Source: Deltaproteobacteria bacterium
GTDB lineage: Bacteria > Myxococcota > JADLHZ01
Reading direction: 5' to 3'
Assembly: GCA_020848545.1 (NCBI GenBank)
Contig: JADLHZ010000025.1
Coordinates: 81,145-145,144 of the forward strand
Length of the DNA stretch: 64,000 nt
Under the pieces are notes generated by a model, which saw only the letters and a list, made by a program, of their open reading frames with translations, was not told the origin of the DNA and ran no database searches. The position numbers and the translations under genes were made by a program. Of this stretch, positions 48,707-57,586 are shown in pieces (position 1 is the stretch's first letter; every line of letters begins with the position of its first letter).

Positions 48707-51682
48707 TCAGGGCGCTTCGAAGGCGCCGACGCTCCATTGTCCCGTGCGCGGCGTGCCGGCGAAGTCGGTAGCGTCCTCGAGCCCGCACGAGAACCCGCCG
48801 CGGGCAGGGACGGCGCAGCCGCCGGTCGGGCCACTCGTGCCGGTCGTCGTCGAGCCTGAGACACCGCAGCCGCCAGCAGGACCGGACGGTCCAACCGAGC
48901 CGCCTGTGCGGATGCTTGCGCTGGCGGTGCCGAGCAAACGCCAATCGTTGTCGAGCAGCGTCTCGATGTCGTTGTCGCCGCCGTCGACGTCGACGAAGAC
49001 TTGCGCGGGCGTGGTCGCCGGAAGGCTCACGTTGCCCGCCGCCGGCGTGTTGCCGCAATGAAGCAGCGCTTCCATCGGCGTGATGGCCGTTGGCGCCGGG
49101 TACGATCCCGACGTCTCGTTGTCGCCGACGTACAGGCCCTCCGACGGTGTCCCGATGAAGACGTTGTTGTCGACCGTGTGCGCATCTGCGTAGTCACTGC
49201 TCGGACCCGCCTGCTGCTCGACGAAGCCGCCCCAACCGAAGGTGCCAAAGAGCAGGTTGTTCACCGCGACGAGGCCACTGTTCGTGCCCATGGCGAAGGT
49301 CATGCCGACGTCGCTCATGCGTGTTCCCGCGTGGATCGTGTTGTTGGCCGCGAACATCATTCCGGCGAGCGTCGGGTTGCTGTCGACGGCGAAGCGGTTG
49401 TTTCGCCCGCGCCCCGCGCTGATCATGTTCGCGTACAGAAAAAGGTCGTTCGTTCCCGAGAAGTAAACACCGCGTGAGCCGAGATCGCCGCCACCGCCCG
49501 AGATGCGGTTGCGCCGCGCCGTCACCTTGAAGGATCCGCCGACGACGAGGCCGTTCGTGAGCCCGGGCACGTCTTGCTCTTCGATGAGGTCGTTCCCCTC
49601 GAAGGTGAGCACCCCCGCCAGGGTCACCATGTTGCGGTCGATGACGCGTGAGTCGACGGGATAGCGCACGGTGTTCCCGCGGATGTCGCCCGACCCAGAG
49701 TCGACCTCGATGCCGTCGACGCCGCTGATCACGTTGTCCTCGATCGTCACGCGAAGCGAGTTGAGCATGTGAATCCCGGCGCTGATGTCGCTCGTTGCTG
49801 TGATCGTGTTCTTAGCAATGATACCGTCGTGGCAATTGTCCATTCGCAACGCTTCGGACTTCTCGTCAGCGCCGGCGAAGTCGAACACGCCGCCGGCGGT
49901 GATCGTGTTGTTCGTGATAGACGCACTGATGTCTGCTTGCACCGCGTAGTGGATGACGTTGCCGGCCATCGTGGCGTCGACGATGAAGCCGTCGAAGAGC
50001 GGTATCGTGGTCGGCGTCACGGAGCCGCTGAAGCGCACGAGCCCCTGACCGGCAGCGAGCGCCGCGCGAATCGTCGTCGGGTTCGCGATGCGGTCGCGTG
50101 CCGTGAACGGGTTGTTGAAGCCGCCAAAAACACGGCGACCAGGCAACACGTTGACGCGCTCGCTGTACAGCCCACCGGCGACGTAGATGTCCGTGCCCGT
50201 CGCGGCGCCCGCGATCGTCGCATCGATGGAGCCCGCGGCCTGCGCCGGGGAGCTGCCGTTTCCGGTGCCGCCTTGGCGCACGAAGCGCGCGACGCCGAAG
50301 GTGAACTCTGCGCTCTCCGTCCACGCAGCGTCCGCGCAGTTGAGCACCACCGGCTTCACGCGAAAGCGATAGGTGCCCGCGCTCGTCGGCTTGGCGATCG
50401 GCAAGCCGCCGGAGTCCGTGATCGGCACGAAGTGATCCGGCGCCACGCCCGGCGATCCGCTGGGGCCGTTCGGCAGCATCTCGTCGTCGACCTCGCTGGC
50501 GAAGGCGGGCCAACCGTTCGCGTCGAACTGCATGCTCGCGGTGACGCCGACCCCGAGCACGTCGGGCGCGATCGTGCTCGGCGTGAGGGCGACGTTCGAC
50601 ACCCAAAACGATCGCTCGGTGCCGACGAAGCGGCCACCGCTGTTTTCGGCGATCAAACGAACGAAGCGTTGCGCCCCGAGATCGAAGGGCGCGCCGGGCG
50701 TCAAGGGCGCGTCCATCGCTAGCGCGACGGCCGCCGGTGGCCACAGCACGCCCGTCACGGCGCCGGGCCCGTTGGCGACCTGGAGGCGGTAGGTGCCTGA
50801 GTCCGGAGACCCGACGTGCACGGTGCCCGTGTGCGTCGGACACCAGCTGAGATCGAACGTGCTGATGAAGGGCGCGCGCACGGGCTCGGCGTAGTTCGAC
50901 GCGCGATCGAACGCGAAGAGCGCGTAGTCCGCCGGATCGCCGCCGACCGTCACGTCGTCCCACTCGGCGCCGTCGACTGACGCGATGACGGTCGCCCCGC
51001 CGATCTCGGCGCCGATCGCGTAGGTCGTGCCGTCGCTCGGCGCCTCGGTGATCACGCCGTTCGCTTTGCGCAGGATCAACACGCCGGCGTAGTCGATGTC
51101 CGCAGGCTCGCTCCACGTCAGCAGCACGCGCGTCGAAGTCGTCCGCGTCACGACGAGCGTAGCGATCGGCGCCGGCGCCGTCGTGTCGGGCGCGTCAGCG
51201 GTGTGAAACGCGCTCGTGAAGGCTGCCGTGCTCGGCGCCGCGTTGATGCCGGTCACGGGCGCGACGCCCGCGCTCACGGTGAACACGTAATCGGTCTGCG
51301 GTAGCAGCGCGCCTGGCGCGAGCTCGAAAGTATTGGCGAGCGAGGTCGGCGTCGCCGTCAACGTGAGCGCTGCGCCGCCGGCAGGGGTCAGCGACAAACG
51401 GTCGACGAGGCTCTCAGCATCGACGTCGAAGTTGAACGCGACGATGATCAGCGCATTCACCGGCACGTCGGGCTTCTTGTCGGCCGGGGACAGATACGAC
51501 ACAGAGACCGTGGGAACGTCGGCGGCGGCGACGTCCTTGTGCAGGCAGAAGCCGTTGACGCAGCTCCACAGGTTGTTCGGGCAATCACCGGCGACGCGAC
51601 AGCTGATCTGCGTCGCCTTGTCGGGATCGAGCCTGACGACACAAGCCGAGAGCGAGAGCAGAAGGATCGCTGCGCGCCACAT
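48707..51682 (-). CDS. Large lipoprotein with Ig-like domains and right-handed parallel beta-helix
   Basis: 991 residues from ATG 51682, favoured by TTGGAG upstream; a GTG at 51700 is possible. Signal peptide MWRAAILLLSLSAC ends in a lipobox. Cysteines (SCRVAGDCPNNLWSCVNGFC) precede a Big_5-like domain (SPADKKPDVPVNALIIVAFN) and a fibronectin-like domain. From about 490 a parallel beta-helix of NosD/pectate-lyase type follows (NNTITAGGVFDF, AKNTITATSDIS, IEDNVISGVDGIEV, ANNTIHAGTRMS). Such surface proteins bind or cut polysaccharide; no catalytic residues stand out. A Gly/Thr/Ser-rich tail with Cys ends the protein. It is convergent with the TonB-like gene. Confidence 0.78.
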   Translation of the reverse strand: MWRAAILLLSLSACVVRLDPDKATQISCRVAGDCPNNLWSCVNGFCLHKDVAAADVPTVSVSYLSPADKKPDVPVNALIIVAFNFDVDAESLVDRLSLTPAGGAALTLTATPTSLANTFELAPGALLPQTDYVFTVSAGVAPVTGINAAPSTAAFTSAFHTADAPDTTAPAPIATLVVTRTTSTRVLLTWSEPADIDYAGVLILRKANGVITEAPSDGTTYAIGAEIGGATVIASVDGAEWDDVTVGGDPADYALFAFDRASNYAEPVRAPFISTFDLSWCPTHTGTVHVGSPDSGTYRLQVANGPGAVTGVLWPPAAVALAMDAPLTPGAPFDLGAQRFVRLIAENSGGRFVGTERSFWVSNVALTPSTIAPDVLGVGVTASMQFDANGWPAFASEVDDEMLPNGPSGSPGVAPDHFVPITDSGGLPIAKPTSAGTYRFRVKPVVLNCADAAWTESAEFTFGVARFVRQGGTGNGSSPAQAAGSIDATIAGAATGTDIYVAGGLYSERVNVLPGRRVFGGFNNPFTARDRIANPTTIRAALAAGQGLVRFSGSVTPTTIPLFDGFIVDATMAGNVIHYAVQADISASITNNTITAGGVFDFAGADEKSEALRMDNCHDGIIAKNTITATSDISAGIHMLNSLRVTIEDNVISGVDGIEVDSGSGDIRGNTVRYPVDSRVIDRNMVTLAGVLTFEGNDLIEEQDVPGLTNGLVVGGSFKVTARRNRISGGGGDLGSRGVYFSGTNDLFLYANMISAGRGRNNRFAVDSNPTLAGMMFAANNTIHAGTRMSDVGMTFAMGTNSGLVAVNNLLFGTFGWGGFVEQQAGPSSDYADAHTVDNNVFIGTPSEGLYVGDNETSGSYPAPTAITPMEALLHCGNTPAAGNVSLPATTPAQVFVDVDGGDNDIETLLDNDWRLLGTASASIRTGGSVGPSGPAGGCGVSGSTTTGTSGPTGGCAVPARGGFSCGLEDATDFAGTPRTGQWSVGAFEAP

Positions 51683-51703
51683 CTGCTCCAAGGATAGCAC
51701 GGC

Positions 51704-53605
51704 TCAGTCCTCGAGCATGGCCAAGAGCTCGGCCTCGCTGAGCACGCGGATCGGCGCGCCCTGGCTGATCAGCTTGTCGGCGGCCTTCTGCTTCGTCGAC
51801 GGGCCGCCTTCCTTGTTGGCGCCGACGACCAAATACGTGAGCGCCTTCGTCACGCTCGACAAGACGGCGCCGCCTCTTTGCCGCACGCGCTTCTCGCCCT
51901 CGCTGCGCGCGAACGCCACCATTTTGCCGGTGAAGACGAACGACTTGCCGCTCAACGGGCCCTCGACCGGACCGCTGTCGGCGGCGAAGGTGACGTGCTT
52001 CTTCAAGCGCGCGATCAGCGGCTTCGCCGCGGCCAAGCCGTCGACCACGTTCTTCGCGATGATCTCGCCGATGCCGTGCGTCGCCGCGAGCTCGGCCTCG
52101 TCCACGGCGAGGACGGCGTCGAGCGCGCGGTAGCGATCGGCCAAGATCTGCGAGACGTGCTTGCCGAGGTCGGGCAGGCCGAGCGCGCGCAGAAAGGTGG
52201 CGAGGTCGAGCGTGCGCTTCTTGTCTAGCTCGGCGATGAGCTTCTTCGCCAGCTTCTCGCCGGAGCGATCGAGCGCCTCGATGTAGGCTTCCTTCAGCGT
52301 GTAGAGATCGGCCGCGTCGCGCACGAGCCCGCGATCGTAGAGCTGCTCGAGCACGGCCTCGCCGAAGCCGCGCAGATCGATGACCGACGCGAAGTGCACG
52401 AGCTGGCCCAAGATCGCCCACTTGCATTCGCTCGGCTTGCTGCAGAAGAGAAAGTCGCGCTCGCGCACGGTCGCCTTCCCGCAGCTCGGGCAGCGCTCGG
52501 GGATGACGACCGGCGCATCGCCCGCTTCGGTCACGTGCTCGACGTTCGGGATGACGCCGCCGCGGCGCACGATCGTCAGCTTGCAGTTGAGCGTCAGGCC
52601 GAGCTTGTCGATGTACGCCACGTTGTGCAGCGACGCCCGCGTCACCGTCACGCCGCTCAACGCCACGGGATCGACGATCGCGACCGGCGTGATCGCCCCG
52701 GTGCGCGCCACCGACCACTCGACCTCGCGCAGCGTCGAGAGCCCGGTGTCGCCTTGGAACTTGTAGGCGATCGCGTAGCGCGGATGGTGCGACGTGAGCC
52801 CGAGCCGGCGCTGCTCCTTCAGCTCGTTCGCTTTGAAGACGACGCCGTCGATCTCGTAGTCGAGCGAGGGGCGCAGCTTGCTGTAGTCGGCGAAGGCGTC
52901 TCTCAGCGCGTCTTTCTCGAGGAGCCGGTGCGGCATCTTCGCAAAGCCGAGCTCGTGGAGCCGCTCGAGCGCCTCGGCGAGCGTCTCGCTGTCGCTGCCG
53001 AGCAGATCGTAAGCGAAGAACGAGAGCGCGTACGCCGCTGACTTCCTGCGATCTTTCTGTTTGATCGCGCCGGCCGTCAGATTGCGCGGGTTGGCCATGC
53101 CTTCTTGCTTGTAGCGCTCGAACACGCTGAGCCGCATGTAGATCTCGCCGCGCACTTCGAGCGGCCCGCCGTCGATCTGCCGCGGGATGTCCGAAATCTC
53201 GAGCACGTTCTGCGTGATGTCGTCGCCGGTGAAGCCGTCGCCGCGCGTCGCCGCCACGGCGAGCTTGCCGTCGTCGCCGTAGTGGATCGCACCGGCGATG
53301 CCGTCGAGCTTCGGCATCGCGACGATCTTGCCGGCGACGTCGCCCGCCCAGTCCGCGAGCTCCTCGTCGGTGTAACACTTGTCGAGCGAGAGCATCGGCT
53401 CTTTGTGCTTGCGTTCTTCGCCGAAGTGGCGGCTCGGGCCGAGCTCCATGAGCACCGGCGAGTCCGGCGCCAACGCTTTCAAGCGGTTGACCAGCGCGTC
53501 GTAGGCGTAGTCGTCGATCTCCGGCTTTTGCTCGTCCCAGTAGAGCGCGTTGTGGCGGCGGATCTCGGCTTCGAGGGCCGTGATCTCTGGGTCCTTCTTG
53601 TTCAT
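51704..53605 (-). CDS. ligA: NAD+-dependent DNA ligase LigA
   Basis: 633 residues from ATG 53605 (an ATG at 53623 is also in frame). It has the full LigA order: an N-terminal Ia-like start (NALYWDEQKPEIDDYAYDAL), the adenylation site MPKLDGIAGA (Lys about 98), GEIYMRLSVFERYKQEGMAN, and the OB-fold (EWSVARTGAITPVAIVDPVA). Then come the zinc finger CPSCGKATVRERDFLFC-x5-C (about 400), helix-hairpin-helix repeats (THGIGEIIAKNVVDGL) and a C-terminal BRCT (about 555-633, GKSFVFTGKMVAFARSEGEK). It seals nicks in replication and repair. The length is slightly short of E. coli LigA (671). Confidence 0.95.
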   Translation of the reverse strand: MNKKDPEITALEAEIRRHNALYWDEQKPEIDDYAYDALVNRLKALAPDSPVLMELGPSRHFGEERKHKEPMLSLDKCYTDEELADWAGDVAGKIVAMPKLDGIAGAIHYGDDGKLAVAATRGDGFTGDDITQNVLEISDIPRQIDGGPLEVRGEIYMRLSVFERYKQEGMANPRNLTAGAIKQKDRRKSAAYALSFFAYDLLGSDSETLAEALERLHELGFAKMPHRLLEKDALRDAFADYSKLRPSLDYEIDGVVFKANELKEQRRLGLTSHHPRYAIAYKFQGDTGLSTLREVEWSVARTGAITPVAIVDPVALSGVTVTRASLHNVAYIDKLGLTLNCKLTIVRRGGVIPNVEHVTEAGDAPVVIPERCPSCGKATVRERDFLFCSKPSECKWAILGQLVHFASVIDLRGFGEAVLEQLYDRGLVRDAADLYTLKEAYIEALDRSGEKLAKKLIAELDKKRTLDLATFLRALGLPDLGKHVSQILADRYRALDAVLAVDEAELAATHGIGEIIAKNVVDGLAAAKPLIARLKKHVTFAADSGPVEGPLSGKSFVFTGKMVAFARSEGEKRVRQRGGAVLSSVTKALTYLVVGANKEGGPSTKQKAADKLISQGAPIRVLSEAELLAMLED

Positions 53606-53675
53606 CGCGCCGCGAGTTCGCATACGCGGCGGCCTCCCGTCAAAAACGCGGTTGGCGGTTTTCCTGTGCGCCCGT

Positions 53676-53681
53676 TACGCT
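53676..53681 (+). promoter_or_regulatory. Putative -10 box (TACGCT) of a leaderless transcript
   Basis: TACGCT ends 8 nt before the GTG at 53690. TTGGCG at 53652-53657 is a possible -35 with an 18-bp spacer. Confidence 0.4.
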
Positions 53682-53689
53682 TGTCTATC

Positions 53690-56662
53690 GTGAGGCGCTT
53701 CGTAGAGCTCTGTGCGCTCTTACCGCTGCTGTTTGCGGCAAGCGCCCTGCAAGCGCAAACGCTCGGCCCTGGCAGCTACGCATCCTGGGCGGCGACCGGT
53801 TGTCCGGACAACGGCACGTGCACGTGGACGTCGACGGCGAGCCCACCGATCGTCTTCACCGGGAACATCACGATCCCGGCGACGGCGATCGTCAACGTCA
53901 GCTCCGGCACGAGCGTGCGCTTCTCGCCAGGGACGAACCCGGCGCGGCCGTTCGCAGGTGATCCGGCGCTCAACGCTCCGACGCCGGCGCTGCCGGTGCT
54001 GTCGCTCATCGTCTTGGGGCAGTTGAACGCCGACGGCACGAGCTTCACCTCGTCGCGCTCGTTCGAAGGCCTCGGCTCGAACACGCCGGGCGACTGGGGT
54101 GGCATCGTCTTTCAAGGTGCGAGCAGCGGCACCTTCCTGAACAGCAACATCCGAAACGCGACGCATGGCTTGTGGCACAACTCGACGGCGAGCGTGATCT
54201 ACACGGGCGGCAGCATATCGAACAACCGCCATGATCTCGGGCTCGCGGCGCCGTGCGTGGGCGATGCGTTCGGCGCCGGCGTCTTCAAGGACGGCACCGG
54301 CCTGCTCACGATCACCGGCACGTCGATCGACAACAACATCGTGATGAGCTGCGTGACCCCCGATCCCTACGGCAGCCCCGCGGCACCGCGCGCGCTCGAC
54401 AAAGCGTACGGCGCCGGCCTCGCCGCGACCGAAGGCAACATCGTCCTCGATAACGTCACCTTCACGTCGAACCGCGTCGCCGCGAACAACCAACCCTTCG
54501 GCGGCGCGATCGGCCTGCGCGCGAGCACGTTCAAGAGCGCGACGGTGTCGATCAAGAACACGAAGTTCTTCGACAACCGCGTGCTCGGCGGCATGGGCTT
54601 CTGCGGCGACGCTTCGCCGAGCTGCTCTTCGAACCTGTGGCTCTTCCCTCACGCGGCAGGGGGCGCCGGCCTCGCCGTGTCGCGCATGAAGGTGGTCTTG
54701 GAGGGTGGCGAGCTTCGCGGCAACGAGGTCCACGCCGGCACGCGCCACGACTGCGGCCAGGCGAACTACTACGGCAGCTACGACAACGTGACGAAGGACG
54801 ACGATCAAGCGTACCCGGGCACGGCGACGCCTCAGGCGGGCTCACCCGCGGCGCCTTCGTTGGGGGGCGCCATCTTGATCAGCGACGATAGCGATGTCGT
54901 CGTCGACGGCGCTTACGTGCACTTGAGCGTGGTGACGACACGGCGCTTGAGCGACGCGAAGACGACGAGCATGGAGCAGTACTGGTGCGCCGGCGCCGGC
55001 ATCGGCGTGTTCGGCACGCCAACGGTGACGCTGAAGAACAACCTGATCACCGGCAACGGCATCGACGGGGGCTGCGTCAGCGGCCCGACCCCGGCGCCGA
55101 ACGTGACCTCAGGCCTGCTCGCGCCAGGCCTTCGCACGGGCGGCAGCGGCGTGCACCTCGGAACCGCGCTCGGCGCCACCGTGGTCGTCGCCAACAACAG
55201 CTTCATGCAGAACGACGGCAGGTACTTCGACGGCAGCGGCATGCTCGCGCACACGGCTGGGCCGATCGTCGTGCGCAACAACGTCTTTTGGGACAACGCC
55301 GGCGGCGGATGGGACGCGGTCGGGCCCTTTCCGCGCGGCTACGGTTACTACGATCACAGTGCCTACACGAGCGGCACCTCCGTGTTCGAAGGCAACGACG
55401 GCTATTGGCAGTGGAGGGAGAAGGGGTGGGGCTGCGTTTACACCGACGTCGGTTGCTCGCACGAAGATTTCTACTTCGAAGCGCTCGGCATGCACACGCT
55501 CCCCGCCGGCAACTTCTCGATCGTTCCCGGCCTGGTCAACCCGCCGCCGGACGCGTGGACGGGGACGCCGCCGGACTATCATCTGCTCGCGACGTCCGGG
55601 CTGCGCAACCTCGGCGTCACGACCGGCCCGCCGCTCACCGACTACGATCAGCACAACCGCGGCGACGCTCAGCCGGACATCGGCTTCGACGAGGTCGTGA
55701 CCGTGCGTTTCGCGTCGACGACGTCGAGCGGCCCAGAAGACGCCGGCGCGGTCACGGTGACCGCAACGCTCTCGTCGCCGGCGTCGAGCGCGCTGACGAT
55801 CCCGATCGATCGCAGCGGCTCGGCGACGCCGGCTGAAGTCGCGCTGTCGTCGACGAGCTTCGCCTTCGCGTTGAACGGCTCGAGCGCGTCGGTGACTCTA
55901 ACGCCGACCGCGAACACCGTGCAGGAGCCGGACAAGCAGGTGATCTTGTCGCTGCTGCTCGCGTCGATGCCGGCCGGCATTCAGATCGACACGCCGAACA
56001 TTCACACCTCGACCTTGCTCGATGACGACATGCCGCCGCCGGTCACGCTCACGCCGCCGGTCGCCCAGCCGGCGCCAGCCCTCCCCGGGCCGCCGACCGA
56101 GGGCGACAGCGACGGCGACTCCTTGATGGACAGCACCGAGATCGCGATCGGCCTGAACCCGCTCGACACCGACAGCGACGACGACGGCGTCTCCGACGGC
56201 AGCGAGCCGTTCCAAGACAGCGACGGCGACGGCTTCATCGACGGCCTCGATCCCGACTCGGACAACGACGGGCTCTTCGACGGCACCGAGCGCGGCGTCA
56301 CCGAGCCGCTGCCCGATCCCGACGGCGACGGGCCGCTCGCCGGCACCGAAGTGATGGCCGGCGCGTTCATGGCCGACGCCGATCCCGACACGACGACCGA
56401 CTCGACCGATCCGGACTCGGACGACGGCGGCATGATCGACGGCGCCGAAGATCCCGACGGCAACGGCCGCGTCGACGCCGGCGAGATCGATCCGAGCTTC
56501 GGCCACGGTGACGACGACATGCGCCGCATGGACAGCGACGGCGACGGGATCTTCGACTTGGTGGGAACCTCGGGTGGCGGCAGCTGCGCGCAGGCCGGCG
56601 ACGGCGGCGTGCTCTGGCTCGTGATCGCGCTCGGGATCGCGCTGCGCCGGCGCCAGCGCTGA
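53690..56662 (+). CDS. Secreted beta-helix protein with Calx-beta, calcium-binding repeats and MYXO-CTERM-like tail
   Basis: 990 residues from GTG 53690 (TTG 53681 is an alternative). Signal peptide MRRFVELCALLPLLFAASAL-QAQ. Residues about 60-640 form a right-handed parallel beta-helix (SGTFLNSNIRNATHGLWHNS, NNLITGNGIDGG). A Calx-beta-like domain (about 670-770) and Asp-rich thrombospondin-type-3-like repeats (DSDDDGVSDGSEPFQDSDGD, DSDNDGLFDGTERG) that bind calcium follow. The end is a sorting tail: SGGGSC, then a hydrophobic helix (GVLWLVIALGIALRRRQR) as in MYXO-CTERM, where Cys becomes the lipid anchor. It is probably a surface polysaccharide-binding or adhesive protein. Confidence 0.85.
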   Translation: MRRFVELCALLPLLFAASALQAQTLGPGSYASWAATGCPDNGTCTWTSTASPPIVFTGNITIPATAIVNVSSGTSVRFSPGTNPARPFAGDPALNAPTPALPVLSLIVLGQLNADGTSFTSSRSFEGLGSNTPGDWGGIVFQGASSGTFLNSNIRNATHGLWHNSTASVIYTGGSISNNRHDLGLAAPCVGDAFGAGVFKDGTGLLTITGTSIDNNIVMSCVTPDPYGSPAAPRALDKAYGAGLAATEGNIVLDNVTFTSNRVAANNQPFGGAIGLRASTFKSATVSIKNTKFFDNRVLGGMGFCGDASPSCSSNLWLFPHAAGGAGLAVSRMKVVLEGGELRGNEVHAGTRHDCGQANYYGSYDNVTKDDDQAYPGTATPQAGSPAAPSLGGAILISDDSDVVVDGAYVHLSVVTTRRLSDAKTTSMEQYWCAGAGIGVFGTPTVTLKNNLITGNGIDGGCVSGPTPAPNVTSGLLAPGLRTGGSGVHLGTALGATVVVANNSFMQNDGRYFDGSGMLAHTAGPIVVRNNVFWDNAGGGWDAVGPFPRGYGYYDHSAYTSGTSVFEGNDGYWQWREKGWGCVYTDVGCSHEDFYFEALGMHTLPAGNFSIVPGLVNPPPDAWTGTPPDYHLLATSGLRNLGVTTGPPLTDYDQHNRGDAQPDIGFDEVVTVRFASTTSSGPEDAGAVTVTATLSSPASSALTIPIDRSGSATPAEVALSSTSFAFALNGSSASVTLTPTANTVQEPDKQVILSLLLASMPAGIQIDTPNIHTSTLLDDDMPPPVTLTPPVAQPAPALPGPPTEGDSDGDSLMDSTEIAIGLNPLDTDSDDDGVSDGSEPFQDSDGDGFIDGLDPDSDNDGLFDGTERGVTEPLPDPDGDGPLAGTEVMAGAFMADADPDTTTDSTDPDSDDGGMIDGAEDPDGNGRVDAGEIDPSFGHGDDDMRRMDSDGDGIFDLVGTSGGGSCAQAGDGGVLWLVIALGIALRRRQR

Positions 56663-56665
56663 GCC

Positions 56666-57007
56666 TTACTCGACTTTGATCGCTTGGCGCGCCACCACGT
56701 GGAACGGCTGCTTCGGATAATCATCGTGCAGGCGCACTTCGTACTCGCCAGGCTGGCCGGCCTTCAGCGTGTCGCTCGATGCGCCGGCGGAGACGTAGTG
56801 CCAGTCGCCCCAGGTCGAGTCGGGCGAGCCCTTCGGCGCCACCGTCACCCAGTATTTTGCGTCGTCCTTCGACTTCACCGCGCTCGTGTAGGTGACGTCG
56901 ATCTGATCGCCCTGCTTGAAGCTCGTCTTGCCGAGCTTGACGCCGGGCGTGCCAGAGCAAGCGGCCAGAAATCCAAACAGCACTGCGAGACACATTCCTA
57001 CGCGCAT
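56666..57007 (-). CDS. Small lipoprotein with Ig-like fold
   Basis: 113 residues. Signal peptide MRVGMCLAVLFGFLAAC ends in lipobox LAAC. The mature part looks like one beta-sandwich domain: KTSFKQGDQIDVTYTSAVKS, KYWVTVAPKGSPDSTWGDWH and LKAGQPGEYEVRLHDDYPKQ. This pattern recurs in small exported proteins that read as generic 'pressure/charge' Ig modules; no function is known. It has a GGAGCGA Shine-Dalgarno sequence and lies 72 nt downstream of another small lipoprotein gene, so the two may be co-transcribed. Confidence 0.7.
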   Translation of the reverse strand: MRVGMCLAVLFGFLAACSGTPGVKLGKTSFKQGDQIDVTYTSAVKSKDDAKYWVTVAPKGSPDSTWGDWHYVSAGASSDTLKAGQPGEYEVRLHDDYPKQPFHVVARQAIKVE

Positions 57008-57079
57008 GGTTCGCTCCAGATGGAAGTTGGACTGCGAGGGCAGGTGTAGCGCCGCAGTGGTGCGCCGCCAATTATTTCA

Positions 57080-57536
57080 CTACGGCAGGACGTCGAGCTG
57101 TAGCGCGCGCGACGCCGTCCGGCCTTCGGCGTCGGTGACCGAGAGCGTGAAGCTCGCGGTGCCGGCCACCGTCCCGGTCCCGGCGATGACGCCCGCTTGC
57201 GACAGCGGCAGCGCGAGGCCGGTCGGCAGGGCGCGGCTCGGTCAGGGCGTCGCCGTCGCGTGCGTATTGCAGCTGCACTGCGGCGATCTTGCGCGGCGAG
57301 GTGACGGTGTAGTCGAAGGCCCAGGCGCTGCCGCCTTTGACCCGACTCGGCGGCTCCGTGAAGGTGACGATCGGCCCGGCGTTCGCGCCGTTCTGAGCGC
57401 CGCCGCCGCTGCCAAACGAGTCGCCGCCGATCGCGGCGCCTTCGAGCGGCACATAGGTGCGGCGTAGGCTTTGGCAGCCGAAGATCGCGACCACGATCGC
57501 CATGGCGGCGGGGACGGGCAGGGCGCATCTGCGCAT
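57080..57536 (-). pseudogene. Small lipoprotein with putative-Ig (He_PIG-like) domain, frameshifted
   Basis: ATG 57536 opens a lipoprotein (MRRCALPVPAAMAIVVAIFGC) with a Gly/Asn-rich stretch and an Ig-like strand run (SAWAFDYTVTSPRKIAAVQL, QYARDGDALT). That frame then becomes Arg-rich and ends at 57072. The third minus frame, reached by skipping one base at about 57228-57247, gives an excellent ending: LPTGLALPLSQAGVIAGTGT, then AGTASFTLSVTDAEGRTASR and LQLDVLP, with a stop at 57080-57082. LPxGLxL...GxIxGTxxxAGTxSFTxxVTDxxG is the He_PIG signature. It is a pseudogene, an assembly error or a recoded gene. Confidence 0.55.
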
Positions 57537-57541
57537 GGCAA

Positions 57542-57547
57542 ATTCTA
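57542..57547 (-). promoter_or_regulatory. Putative -10 box (TAGAAT) of a leaderless transcript
   Basis: On the minus strand TAGAAT ends 5 nt before the ATG at 57536; no Shine-Dalgarno sequence is present. Confidence 0.4.
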
Positions 57548-57586
57548 CCGGCGCGGAGCCCGCACCGCCGCCCTAAACGCTCGCCC

